From Malus domestica (Eukaryota > Streptophyta > Magnoliopsida > Rosales > Rosaceae), in assembly GCF_042453785.1 (NCBI RefSeq), contig NC_091677.1, positions 26,165,501 to 26,229,500 on the forward strand: 64,000 bases of DNA, written 5' to 3'. A model generated the notes under the pieces. That model was not told where the DNA came from and ran no database searches. It saw only the letters and a list, made by a program, of their open reading frames with translations. Positions 56,038 through 64,000 of this stretch are shown here, one piece after another. Both the position numbers and the translations under genes were made by a program. Position 1 is the first letter of the stretch. Every line of letters begins with the position of its first letter.

Positions 56038-56840
56038 CTTAGTTAACGTAGAGTAGAATCTAGTGTAATCAAACAGATAGACTAATTTATCTGAACTTTC
56101 CCACAAACACATATAAGAAAAAGGAAAAAAAGGCCATAGGGATCAACTTAAAACTACAACTTGAGGATACTACAAATTCGGAGAAGAAAATTGAGGGATG
56201 CCTCAACAATGTTTGACGAGTGGTTGGCCACTGAAGTGCCAATTGCCCATTCTTCAAACGTGTCTCAGATGGCGTAACTGGGGTTGGCAAGGGCTATATA
56301 ATAGCTTGTTTGTGTGGCCCTGTGGTGCATAACAAGTGCAAAAGAGAATGCCCCAAGTGAAGTGTTTCGACAACACGACACTTTGGAATGCCCGAAGTTG
56401 ATAGCATGAGCAAAAGAGAATGCGAAAGCGGAGTTGATCTTGTTTATCTAATGACACAATCCTGCTGAGCTGAGGATTGGGATGTATGAATGTTGCAACT
56501 GCTGTGTTGTTTAAGGATGTCATTTAATGGCGGTTGTTTAATTTCCTCTTTATTTTCTTGATTTTGACCACATATGTCATGTCTGTCTTGGAATAAGCTA
56601 GCAAGCTCCGTCGTCATTCATGGCTAGCGGTGGTGGATAGATACAAATATCCGAAGAGTTTATAGTGGGGATTTCTAAGCATGTTGGGTTCACAATTATG
56701 TAAAATATATGCCAAAGGTTGTTTGCATATATCAGCTAGTGTTTAGTTAATGGGGAATAAGTAAATGTCGCAATGATGTAATTGTTTTGCAAAAATCAAT
56801 GTTTTAAAGTATGTTGAGGCAAAACTGACGACTGGGAAGA
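56038..56840. other. Intergenic, no gene seen
   Basis: Open stretches at 56087-56523 on the minus strand are short and show no family motif. Confidence 0.3.
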
Positions 56841-56844
56841 GATG

Positions 56845-57170
56845 ATTGCTCCTGCTAAGTGGGGTAAGCCGGCGATGGGATTTGTGAAGCACTGAAGGAC
56901 GGAGGTGAATTGTGACGGCGCATGGATTTCTTCTTTATATCACAGGGAGGATTTGGTTAGGTTGCACGATCGCTGGTTAGCTGCTTCGTTGCTGTTGGTG
57001 GGCTAGAGGTTTCCCATGTTGTTCTAGCATTATGGCGGAGATGGACGCTATTAGGGCTGGTCTTACAGAGTAGAGTGTGTGGAACAAGGATGGCTAAAAC
57101 TGGAGACAAAGACGAACGCGAAAGTAACTATGGACGTTTACCAAATAAAAAAAAATGTAACTATGGACAT
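56845..57170 (+). pseudogene. Retroelement RNase H relic (plant RVT_3-type)
   Basis: The plus strand reads KWGKPAMGFVKH, then after a stop VNCDGAWISS, then in a shifted frame GGFG, and further on EMDAIRAGLTE. These correspond to the WxKPxxGxxKxNxDGA, GGxGxVxRD and AExxAIxxGL blocks of the RNase H-like domain at the end of plant non-LTR elements and of related domesticated-looking fragments. Two or more frameshifts and several stops are present, so it is dead. The identification depends on short motifs. Confidence 0.55.
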
Positions 57171-57756
57171 GCCAATGATGGATGAAATCTTGGATACGTC
57201 AATGGAAGGAATGGTCCATAACATCAAATTCTTGGCTTCACATTTATATACTATAGTTTTTAAGTTTGCTTTTCAGCTGCGTTTGCTGTTTGAGAAAACG
57301 GTGGCATTTCATGCAATAGGTCTAACCCTATATGGATCTTTGCACTACCAGGAAAAAGGTCTACAGATATGGAATAGGTCTACAGATGTGGAAACGTCTC
57401 TACTTGTGTTTATAGAGACTGTCTCCTTAATCGATAGAGAAATGCAGATACAATTTGGTGAGACAACGTACGTTACCGCTGGGCTGGTAGCTAACTAGGT
57501 ATAAAGAACGTGCATGTATGAACTGTAAACCACGTACTACGAATCCCTTCCTCTCAATTCCGGCCTCTTCTCCCTCCCTCCCTCTCTCCCTCCCTCTCCT
57601 ATTGGAGTTCTCACTAATTTTCTCTAATATTATTGGTTGTCAAGTCAAATATATTGATCTTGAAACTGAGAAAATAAATAAATAAATAAAAAGAAGGCTA
57701 CTTGCTAGACCAAAAACTTGAAAGATAAAATGAAAACAAGGTCATCTTATTAACTA

Positions 57757-58785
57757 GGCTTTTTAGCCAAAATGGTCCCTGAGATTTGCATAACATATCA
57801 CTTTGGTCCCTGAGATTGAAAATCAATAGAAATGGTCTCTGAGATTGTCCACCATCTATTATTTTGGTCCTTCCATTAAAAACTATGTTAAGTGTCCAGA
57901 GCTCTTGGTCGGAAGTTTAGGCAATTTTTAAAACTTCGTAACTCAATCGTTTCTTAACCAAATTCGACCCATAATATATCAAAATGAAGATAGGAAGGTG
58001 TAAAACAATATTATACCTATTTGGAAGCCCAATGGTTTCTAGAGATGGCTAGAAAATAGCCTGAAAGGAGACTGTTCCGCAGGAAAACTGGAAAACTCGC
58101 CGGAAACTGGGTAAACTTTAAACTTTCATAACTTCTTCAATACTCAACGAAATTGAGTGATTCAAAAATAAAAATCATACTTCTCGACGAGAAAAAGATA
58201 ATGGTGCCCTTATCGATGGCTAACTCGACGTGATTTGGCCGGAAAACGGCTCGAAAGTGGCTAACTCAACGACCAAGACAGCCCCTTTCGAGCAGTTTTC
58301 TGGACAAATCACAGCGAGTTAGCCTTCTAGAAATGTACCATTCTCTTTTTCTCATCAAGAAGTATGATTTTTGTTTTTGAATCACTCGATTTTGTTGAGT
58401 ATTGAAGAAGTTATGAACGTTTAAAGTTTACCTAGTTTCCGGCGAGTTTTCCAGTTTTACTGCTGACCAGTTACCTTTCAGGCTATTTTCCGGCCATCTC
58501 CGGCAACCATTGGGCTTCCAAATGGGCATAATATTGTTCTACACTTTTCTATCTTCATTTTGATAAATTATGGGTCGAATTTGGTTTATAAACGATTGAG
58601 TTACGAAATTTTGAAAATTGTCCAAACTTCCGGCCAAGAGCTTTGGGAACTTAACGGAGTTTTTAACGGAATGACCAAAATAATAGATGGTGGACAATCT
58701 CATGGCCCATTTCTATTGATTTTCAATCTCAGGGACCAAAGTAATCTGTTATGCAAATTTCAAAGACCATTTTAGATAAAAAGCC
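57757..58785. mobile_element. Foldback element F2, complete 1029-bp palindrome
   Basis: It begins GGCTTTTTAGCCAAAATGG and ends CCATTTTAGATAAAAAGCC. The two arms of about 510 bp are inverted copies with roughly 85% identity by eye and meet near 58271 almost without a loop. TATTAACTA before and TATTAAATT after the element agree at 7 of 9 positions, compatible with a decayed 9-bp target duplication of the Mutator superfamily. No coding capacity. The 54-kb element F1 is a truncated sibling. Confidence 0.9.
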
Positions 58786-58789
58786 TATT

Positions 58790-59910
58790 AAATTACTCGC
58801 TGCAAATCCTCTTTGGTCTTATTTGGTATAAAGGTTGGATTAAAATGGAAAACTTTCTAAATTCAAGGCACAATAGGTAGAAAAAAAATGACTTTTCTTT
58901 TTGAGATGATTAGAAAGGATTAAACATGAAGGAAACTTCTCAATTTTTGTCCTACCATTTTGAAAATGATTCGAACCAATAAGTTTTATTCATAGTAATC
59001 ATTCTTCTACCCCTAAGTTGGTCAAACATTTTCATTTCTTCTTCAAACATATCTTGATTAAATAGTCTCTTGTCGTTACAATCTAGTGCTATATCCCAAA
59101 CTTTGTCTTTGTTTGGTTCTCCGAAGCTCTTTTCCTTTTTAATCTCCTGGTATATCTTCGTCTAATCGCCTTCTCCGGCTTACACTATGCAACAAGCTAG
59201 TGAGAGAGAGAGAGCTTGAAAATTTTGGAGAATAAGACCATCTCTAAAGGAAATGTCAAATCCTAAGTGGAATATTATGTAATCAAATTTGAAGGTAAAA
59301 GCAAGCTCCAATAGATATGTCAATTTTATGTGGATTGACATATGAGTTTTCATATGTCAAATTTGACATATGAAAAAAGGTGATGTTAAATAATTTTTAA
59401 TTATTTTATTATGCATGTCTCATTAATGCACCAATTATAGATATTGAAAATATAGTTTAATTGATTTCTTCTTAAAATGGGTCCTATAAATATAATTTAT
59501 AATAAAAAAAACATATCAGTTAGAAAAAGAAAAAATCTAACATTACCATGACAGCCATCAAATTAACATTTTAAAATTTATCTTTTGACATCTCCTTTAT
59601 AAATATTCTAAAAAAAATGGAGCTGATTGGGCATTTCTTTCTTTGCAACATTGCTCTGCTCTGTGTGTCAGTATACAAAGTGAAGCATTTCCACAACAAT
59701 TAATGTAACAAATTTCAGTGTCTCCGCAACCCCAAAAAAATACAAATAAAAATTTGGTATAAATCCCGTGAAGCACATTAATGCACAAAATTTCATGTAT
59801 TTATTTCCACTTTGTCACACTAGATCAGTAGAGCCCCATTTCCCGTGAACCCATAAATACCTCATTCACCAACCCGACCCAAATAACATTAACTCCCCCC
59901 AACGTACTCA
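58790..59910. other. Upstream region of TMM, no further gene seen
   Basis: 59230-59600 contains ATATGTCAAATTTGACATATG (palindromic) and related ACATATCA / TGACATCTCC phrases that look like a small non-autonomous DNA element, but clear ends were not found. The rest is AT-rich. Confidence 0.4.
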
Positions 59911-59916
59911 AACCTT

Positions 59917-59924
59917 TATATATA
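59917..59924 (+). promoter_or_regulatory. TATA box of TMM
   Basis: TATATATA lies 60 bp before the ATG, implying a 5' UTR of about 30 nt or slightly more. Confidence 0.65.
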
Positions 59925-59983
59925 CCTCCCGACTGCCACTCACACTCATCCACTCCCAGACTTAGTCCAAACTTCTTCTTACA

Positions 59984-61312
59984 ATGGCTCCCATCTTCTC
60001 ACCCCTACTCCTATTTCTATCTTTCTTGTGTTTTTTCACATTAGGGGCCATGCCTTTCACCGTCATCATGTCGGATTCCGGCGTGCCGTCCGACCTTGTG
60101 GACGGACCACAAAACGGGTTCTCCATGAACAAAGACGGAGCCCGAACCGATGCCCGTGAGCAAGAAGCGGTCTATGACATCATGCGGGCAACAGGAAATG
60201 ATTGGGCCACTGAAATTCCTGACGTGTGTCGTGGCCGGTGGCACGGCATTGAGTGCAAGCCCGACAAGGACAACGTCTACCACGTCGTTTCACTCTCTTT
60301 CGGGGCCCTATCCGACGACACCGCATTCCCGACATGCGACCCGACCCGGTCTCATATTTCACCCTCCATCACTAAACTTCCTTACCTCCGGACCTTATTT
60401 TTCTACCGTTGTTTAACCTACAATCCTCAGCCCATCCCATCGTTTTTGGGGCATTTGGGTCCCACACTTCAGACATTAGTTCTTAGAGAAAACGGGCATA
60501 TGGGTCCTATTCCTATTGAGTTGGGCAATCTCACCCGTTTAAGTGTCCTTGACCTCCACAAAAACAATCTCAACGGTTCAATTCCAGTGTCCTTGGGCCG
60601 GATCACCGGTCTGAGGTCGTTAGACCTAAGTGGAAATACGCTAACCGGTTCAATACCCAATTTTACCTTCCCAATTTTGAGCATCCTTGATCTGAACCAA
60701 AATCTTCTAATGGGTTCAATCCCATCCAGCATTGGAGCCTGTCATGCCCTAATCAAAATGGATTTGGGCCACAACCGCCTCGCAGGCCCACTTCCCGACT
60801 CCGTGGGCGGCCTGAAAAGCCTTATGCTGATGGATTTAAGCTACAATCGACTCAAGGGTCCACTTCCAATGTGGATTCGAAGCTTAATCTCCCTTCAAAC
60901 CTTGATCCTCAAGGGAAACCAAATGGGGCCCACCCCAATTCCAAGTGACTTGTTTGATGGTATGAAGGGGCTAATGACACTAATTTTGTCAAACATGAAT
61001 TTGCATGGTCCTCTACCAGCATCATTAGGTCGGTTGCCGAGCCTCCGCGTGCTTCATCTCGACGGGAACAACTTCAACGGCTCAATCCCAGCTAGTTTTA
61101 GGGAGCTGAAAAATGTGAGTGAATTGAGATTGAATGACAATGTGCTAATGGGTCCAATCCCATTTGGAAGAGAAATGGTTTGGAGGATGAGGAGGAAGCT
61201 AAGGCTCTATAACAATTCTGGGCTATGCTACAAGTCTAATAGTGGGTTGGAAGACAATTTAGACTCGTCATTCAATTCTGGCATTGGTACATGTGGTACA
61301 CCGAGACCGTAA
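59984..61312 (+). CDS. TMM: TOO MANY MOUTHS (leucine-rich-repeat receptor-like protein)
   Basis: A single uninterrupted exon encodes 442 residues. Residues 1-25 form a hydrophobic signal peptide, followed by the family-typical DGARTDAREQEAVYDIMRAT, GNDWATEIPDVCRGRWHGIE and SLSFGALSDDTAFPTCDP blocks. About ten LRRs follow from residue 120 to 390 (for example LGNLTRLSVLDLHKNNLNGS), then VWRMRRKLRLYNNSGLC, a cysteine cap. TMM associates with ERECTA-family kinases at the plasma membrane and shapes the response to EPF peptides in stomatal patterning. Arabidopsis TMM has 496 residues and ends in a hydrophobic membrane segment. Here translation stops about 30 residues after the cap at GTCGTPRP, and no hydrophobic tail is visible in the protein. 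The absence of introns is normal for TMM. Confidence 0.95.
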   Translation: MAPIFSPLLLFLSFLCFFTLGAMPFTVIMSDSGVPSDLVDGPQNGFSMNKDGARTDAREQEAVYDIMRATGNDWATEIPDVCRGRWHGIECKPDKDNVYHVVSLSFGALSDDTAFPTCDPTRSHISPSITKLPYLRTLFFYRCLTYNPQPIPSFLGHLGPTLQTLVLRENGHMGPIPIELGNLTRLSVLDLHKNNLNGSIPVSLGRITGLRSLDLSGNTLTGSIPNFTFPILSILDLNQNLLMGSIPSSIGACHALIKMDLGHNRLAGPLPDSVGGLKSLMLMDLSYNRLKGPLPMWIRSLISLQTLILKGNQMGPTPIPSDLFDGMKGLMTLILSNMNLHGPLPASLGRLPSLRVLHLDGNNFNGSIPASFRELKNVSELRLNDNVLMGPIPFGREMVWRMRRKLRLYNNSGLCYKSNSGLEDNLDSSFNSGIGTCGTPRP

Positions 61313-61685
61313 AAACTCTCTGCCTCGTTTGTTACATCGAAGTGTTCTGACTCAACGTTTCATTTAATATAGTTTAAAGATCTTGAGCTCTAATTTTATC
61401 GTTGTAGTTAATAATATATATTGTATAGTTTAAGTGTGTAGTACTATTTTTGTTTATCCCAATAAATAAGTTTAATTAATATTTTGGTTGGTGAATTACC
61501 TACTTTTAATTATATTTCAAGGTCTTTGCCTCTTTTGTGGTATTAGCTGGGTTTGGTTGCGAAAGGATCATCTGATATGTAGTATCTTTCTCCTTCATCT
61601 CCCTTTATTCTGTGTACATTGGTAGGAAGATGTCTAATAAAGAGTCAAAAATAACCTTTTACTCTAAATTTTTCGGTGCATTGAA
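61313..61685. other. TMM 3' flank
   Basis: AATAAATAAG near 61461 is a candidate polyadenylation signal. Otherwise nothing is recognised. No obvious continuation of the TMM frame with a hydrophobic tail is seen beyond the stop. Confidence 0.4.
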
Positions 61686-61689
61686 AATA

Positions 61690-61868
61690 ACTTAGCATAT
61701 TTTTTTTTAGAATACATCCATATTTTTACATTAAGGGAAGATAGGGTTTCGCTAAGCTATACAATGAACAACTTAATTTGGTACCGAATTCACCATTCAT
61801 GAAATTCAAACATAAGACCTCTCACTTCCAAGTGAAGAGGAATATCACCAAACCGTAGTACTAAGTGG
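61690..61868 (-). mobile_element. Au-like SINE copy 4
   Basis: On the minus strand it reads TACGGTTTGGTGATATTCCTC (A-box), AAGTGAGAGGTCTTATGTTTG (decayed B-box), AATTCGGTACCAAATTAAG and CTTAGCGAAACC, the block order of the copy at 45998. Confidence 0.72.
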
Positions 61869-62434
61869 CAACTTATCATATGTTACTAGGAAATACAATC
61901 TTTTTTTATACAAGTGTATTCTAATTTAAATTTATTTGCATTGTGAGGAGGGAAATTCGAACTTAAGTGCATAGAAAGAGCACATTTGTTTTAACCAACA
62001 TGACTACGCCCACATGTGCTATGTTACATGGAATACAATAAAAAACGAAAATAGAAAATAGAAAAGAAGGAGAAGGCGAAGAAAGTTGAGATACGTTCTG
62101 ACATAAAACTAATTGACAATATAAACACTTTATTTGATGTGGAATTAATACTCCCAAACAGAATATATTCCAATCAACGACAAGTTGATCTACAAACTAC
62201 CAAACAAATGAAGAAGAAATAATGCATTACATATAATCCAAGAATAGCAGTGCATCCTTCTAGAACTGTCACTCCATATAAACCTTGATCGACAACTGCC
62301 AAATTTTATGAAAGCTCCAATCAGACAAAGGTTTGTCTTCTAGGACTAACAAAAAACACCGCCACTTTGGTACGGCATCGACTTGTAGGTTACCATTTTT
62401 GACTTTTAGTTTAGTAAATTTTAAGTTAGATTTG
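61869..62434. other. AT-rich intergenic sequence, no gene seen
   Basis: No exon, terminal repeat or array was recognised. Confidence 0.35.
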
Positions 62435-62600
62435 GATAAGAGATTTTTCAGTGTGCTCAGAACAAGAGACGATATATCACATTTAATTATATAATTTGAG
62501 AGATACTTGAAATAAAAAAAAAAAAAAATTCCACCACTTATATAATAATATGTGACATATTGCCCCGTATTCTGAATACATCGAAAATCTCTCAACTTAA
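62435..62600. mobile_element. MITE, family M, copy 3 (diverged)
   Basis: AAGAGATTTTTCAGTGTGCTC at the left and the complement of CATCGAAAATCTCTC at the right frame CCACCACTTATATAATAATATGTGACAT, matching the right half of the copy at 34810. Confidence 0.65.
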
Positions 62601-62632
62601 GTAAGGCTATTGTCCTCAACGTGTTAAGACTT

Positions 62633-63200
62633 AGAGCAGTTCCACCGGGGAACTGATAGGCCAACACCCAGCCAAAAAACCAGTCCGGCACCCAGGCTAT
62701 CCACTCCAGCTTAGCATTTTGACCAGCACCCATCCCAAGCCAGGCAAGAGACCGGCCTAAAATCGACAGACCCACATGCCGGGCCATCTGATGTCAGCTG
62801 GGCCATCAACCTCCTGCACGATCAACGCGTCGCATAGACATCTTGGTGCAGAGCTCCTCGAGGCTGAGGTTGAAGAAGACCCATTTGCAGGCGAAGCAAA
62901 GGGCGGCGAGGATGGGGGTTTGGGGGCCTTCGACGCCTTCCTCGAGGCTAAGGTTCAGAGAGAGAGAGAGATAGATCCCTTCCACTGTGTTCTTCCCATA
63001 TCCCTTCATCTTGTTAATGGGTTTCTTTCTTCTGCACATTGGAGGGGAGCGGTGGGGGAGCTTCTGAGGCAAAGACAGGGGAGGGGAGTGGAGATGCTTT
63101 TGTTAAAAATTAAATTATTATTTTATAATAAAAATTAATAATATTTTAATAAAATTGAGTAGGGTATTTGGTTTTAGGGGTAGAGATGCTTTGGCCTATT
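62633..63200. mobile_element. Non-autonomous DNA element with GC-rich insert
   Basis: The left end TTAGAGCAGTTCCACCGGGGAACTG is of the common plant type (TTAGAGCAnnTCCA). The interior 62810-63100 is GC-rich and reads on the minus strand as a stop-free stretch with ALCFACKWVFFNLSLEELC, which does not match a protein family that I know. The right end around 63170-63240 (TAGAGATGCTTTGGCC, repeated TATTACTGTT) was not fixed. It may hold captured host DNA. Confidence 0.45.
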
Positions 63201-63841
63201 ACTGTTTACTGGAGTCTATTACTGTTCGCTTAAGTGGATAAATGAACTGAATGTTGACACAAAATCTTTAGAAATGAAATTACTCTTACGTTTCACCTTA
63301 CAAAAAAACATATTGCTTTTTGCACCGTAAGCGTAATCACATCACCATGTTCATAGTATTTAAATTTTTGTCGCTTTCTCGAAGAGATTTTATATAATTT
63401 TGGCTAATTATTATTGTCATCACTTGGGTTGTGGTACTTTTTAAAGTTTTTTTATCAATTATTTATAGGTAGAGATGGAGAATCAACTCGTTCCAGCCAC
63501 TTTGGCATATCCTATTACTTATTTGATGCTTCTTCTTGCATTAGTATTGTAGGGGAATTTCGCAAACAACAAGAGTCAATGAAGTAGTTCAATTTTAAAA
63601 TGCAGCGTAATATGAACAATTAAAAGTTAAAAATCACTTTGAAAAATAATTACAGAAAAGTTAAAACCTTCTGGGGGCAGATGAAATGGTTGATTCGTAT
63701 TGGTAAATCAATAATTATTCACCAACGATCATTTGGTTTAGTGAAAGTTGTTTTCACTTGGTTCAAGAAAGTTTTGACTTTTGAGATCGACTGAACAATA
63801 TTTCCACAAAATAAGGTGTTAGCTGTTAGTATTATTTTGTC
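63201..63841. other. AT-rich intergenic sequence, no gene seen
   Basis: No exon, terminal repeat or array was recognised. Confidence 0.35.
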
Positions 63842-63990
63842 ATTAGTATGTGATATTTCTCTTTATTTATAAATGAAAAATTTTAAATTCGATTCTCGTC
63901 AAAGACGAATTTGAATCACAAATATTGCTATTTCATTACTCACCCCATTCCTTTTAGTGTAAATAGTATTATTTGTTTTTTTTAAAGAAA
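63842..63990 (+). mobile_element. Au-like SINE copy 5
   Basis: It has TATGTGATATTTCTCTTTATTTA (A-box region), AAATTCGATTCTCGTC (B-box), GAATTTGAATCACAAATATTGC and CCCATTCCTTTTAGTGTAAATAG ending in ATTTG plus a T run, in the block order of the other copies. The A-box is decayed. Confidence 0.65.
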
Positions 63991-64000
63991 AAAGGGTGTT

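Noticed and set aside
57079..57498. 139-codon plus-strand open frame
   Set aside because: It starts inside the RNase H relic in a shifted frame; the rest shows no family motif and no exon context.
60041..60732. Open frames antisense to TMM
   Set aside because: Shadows of the leucine-rich-repeat coding sequence.

Overview
This is nuclear DNA of a dicot plant. The genes have introns with GT-AG junctions, AT-rich intergenic DNA and TATA boxes close to the start codons, and most of the sequence is transposon debris. The gene set (AHP6, ADS3/FAD5, PIFI, ROD1, PV42, TOO MANY MOUTHS), a dormancy/SVP-type MADS-box relic and the repeat families suggest Rosaceae, probably an apple or pear relative. 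The family assignment is inference from memory and was not tested by any search.

The left half (1-29 kb) holds no intact gene that I can recognise. It contains a copia-type end at the left edge, a degenerate tandem repeat (2.3-2.9 kb), a relic of a MADS-box first exon (5.7 kb), a 1.5 kb Mutator-like element carrying exon-like DNA (5.9-7.4 kb), a 693-bp tandem duplication and a decayed gypsy-type element on the minus strand (8.0-13.8 kb). Then come several diverged copies of one locus carrying SINE-like repeats (14-27 kb), a LINE RNase H relic (18 kb), a mosaic of small TRIM retrotransposons (18.6-19.8 kb), a broken endogenous pararetrovirus fragment inside TA microsatellites (22.1-23.4 kb) and a dead PIF/Harbinger transposase (27.6-28.3 kb).

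The right half carries six genes whose exons I could assemble in frame. They are AHP6 on minus (30.4-31.5 kb; a pseudo-phosphotransfer inhibitor of cytokinin signalling), ADS3/FAD5 on minus (38.3-40.6 kb; plastid desaturase), PIFI on plus (41.1-44.4 kb; plastid chlororespiration), ROD1/PDCT on minus (47.9-49.2 kb; ER phosphatidylcholine/diacylglycerol headgroup exchange), a PV42-type CBS-domain SnRK1 gamma-like gene on minus (52.0-53.9 kb) and single-exon TOO MANY MOUTHS on plus (60.0-61.3 kb; stomatal patterning receptor). ADS3 and PIFI are divergent, with only 513 bp between start codons. Otherwise the genes share no pathway; ADS3 and ROD1 both act on membrane lipids but in different compartments.

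The intergenic DNA on the right is dominated by DNA transposons with readable ends: MULE-type MITEs with exact 9-bp target duplications, a hAT element with an exact 8-bp duplication and an exon-like insert, and two very long foldback palindromes. One palindrome abuts the probable TATA box of the PV42-like gene. No tRNA, rRNA or CRISPR feature was seen.
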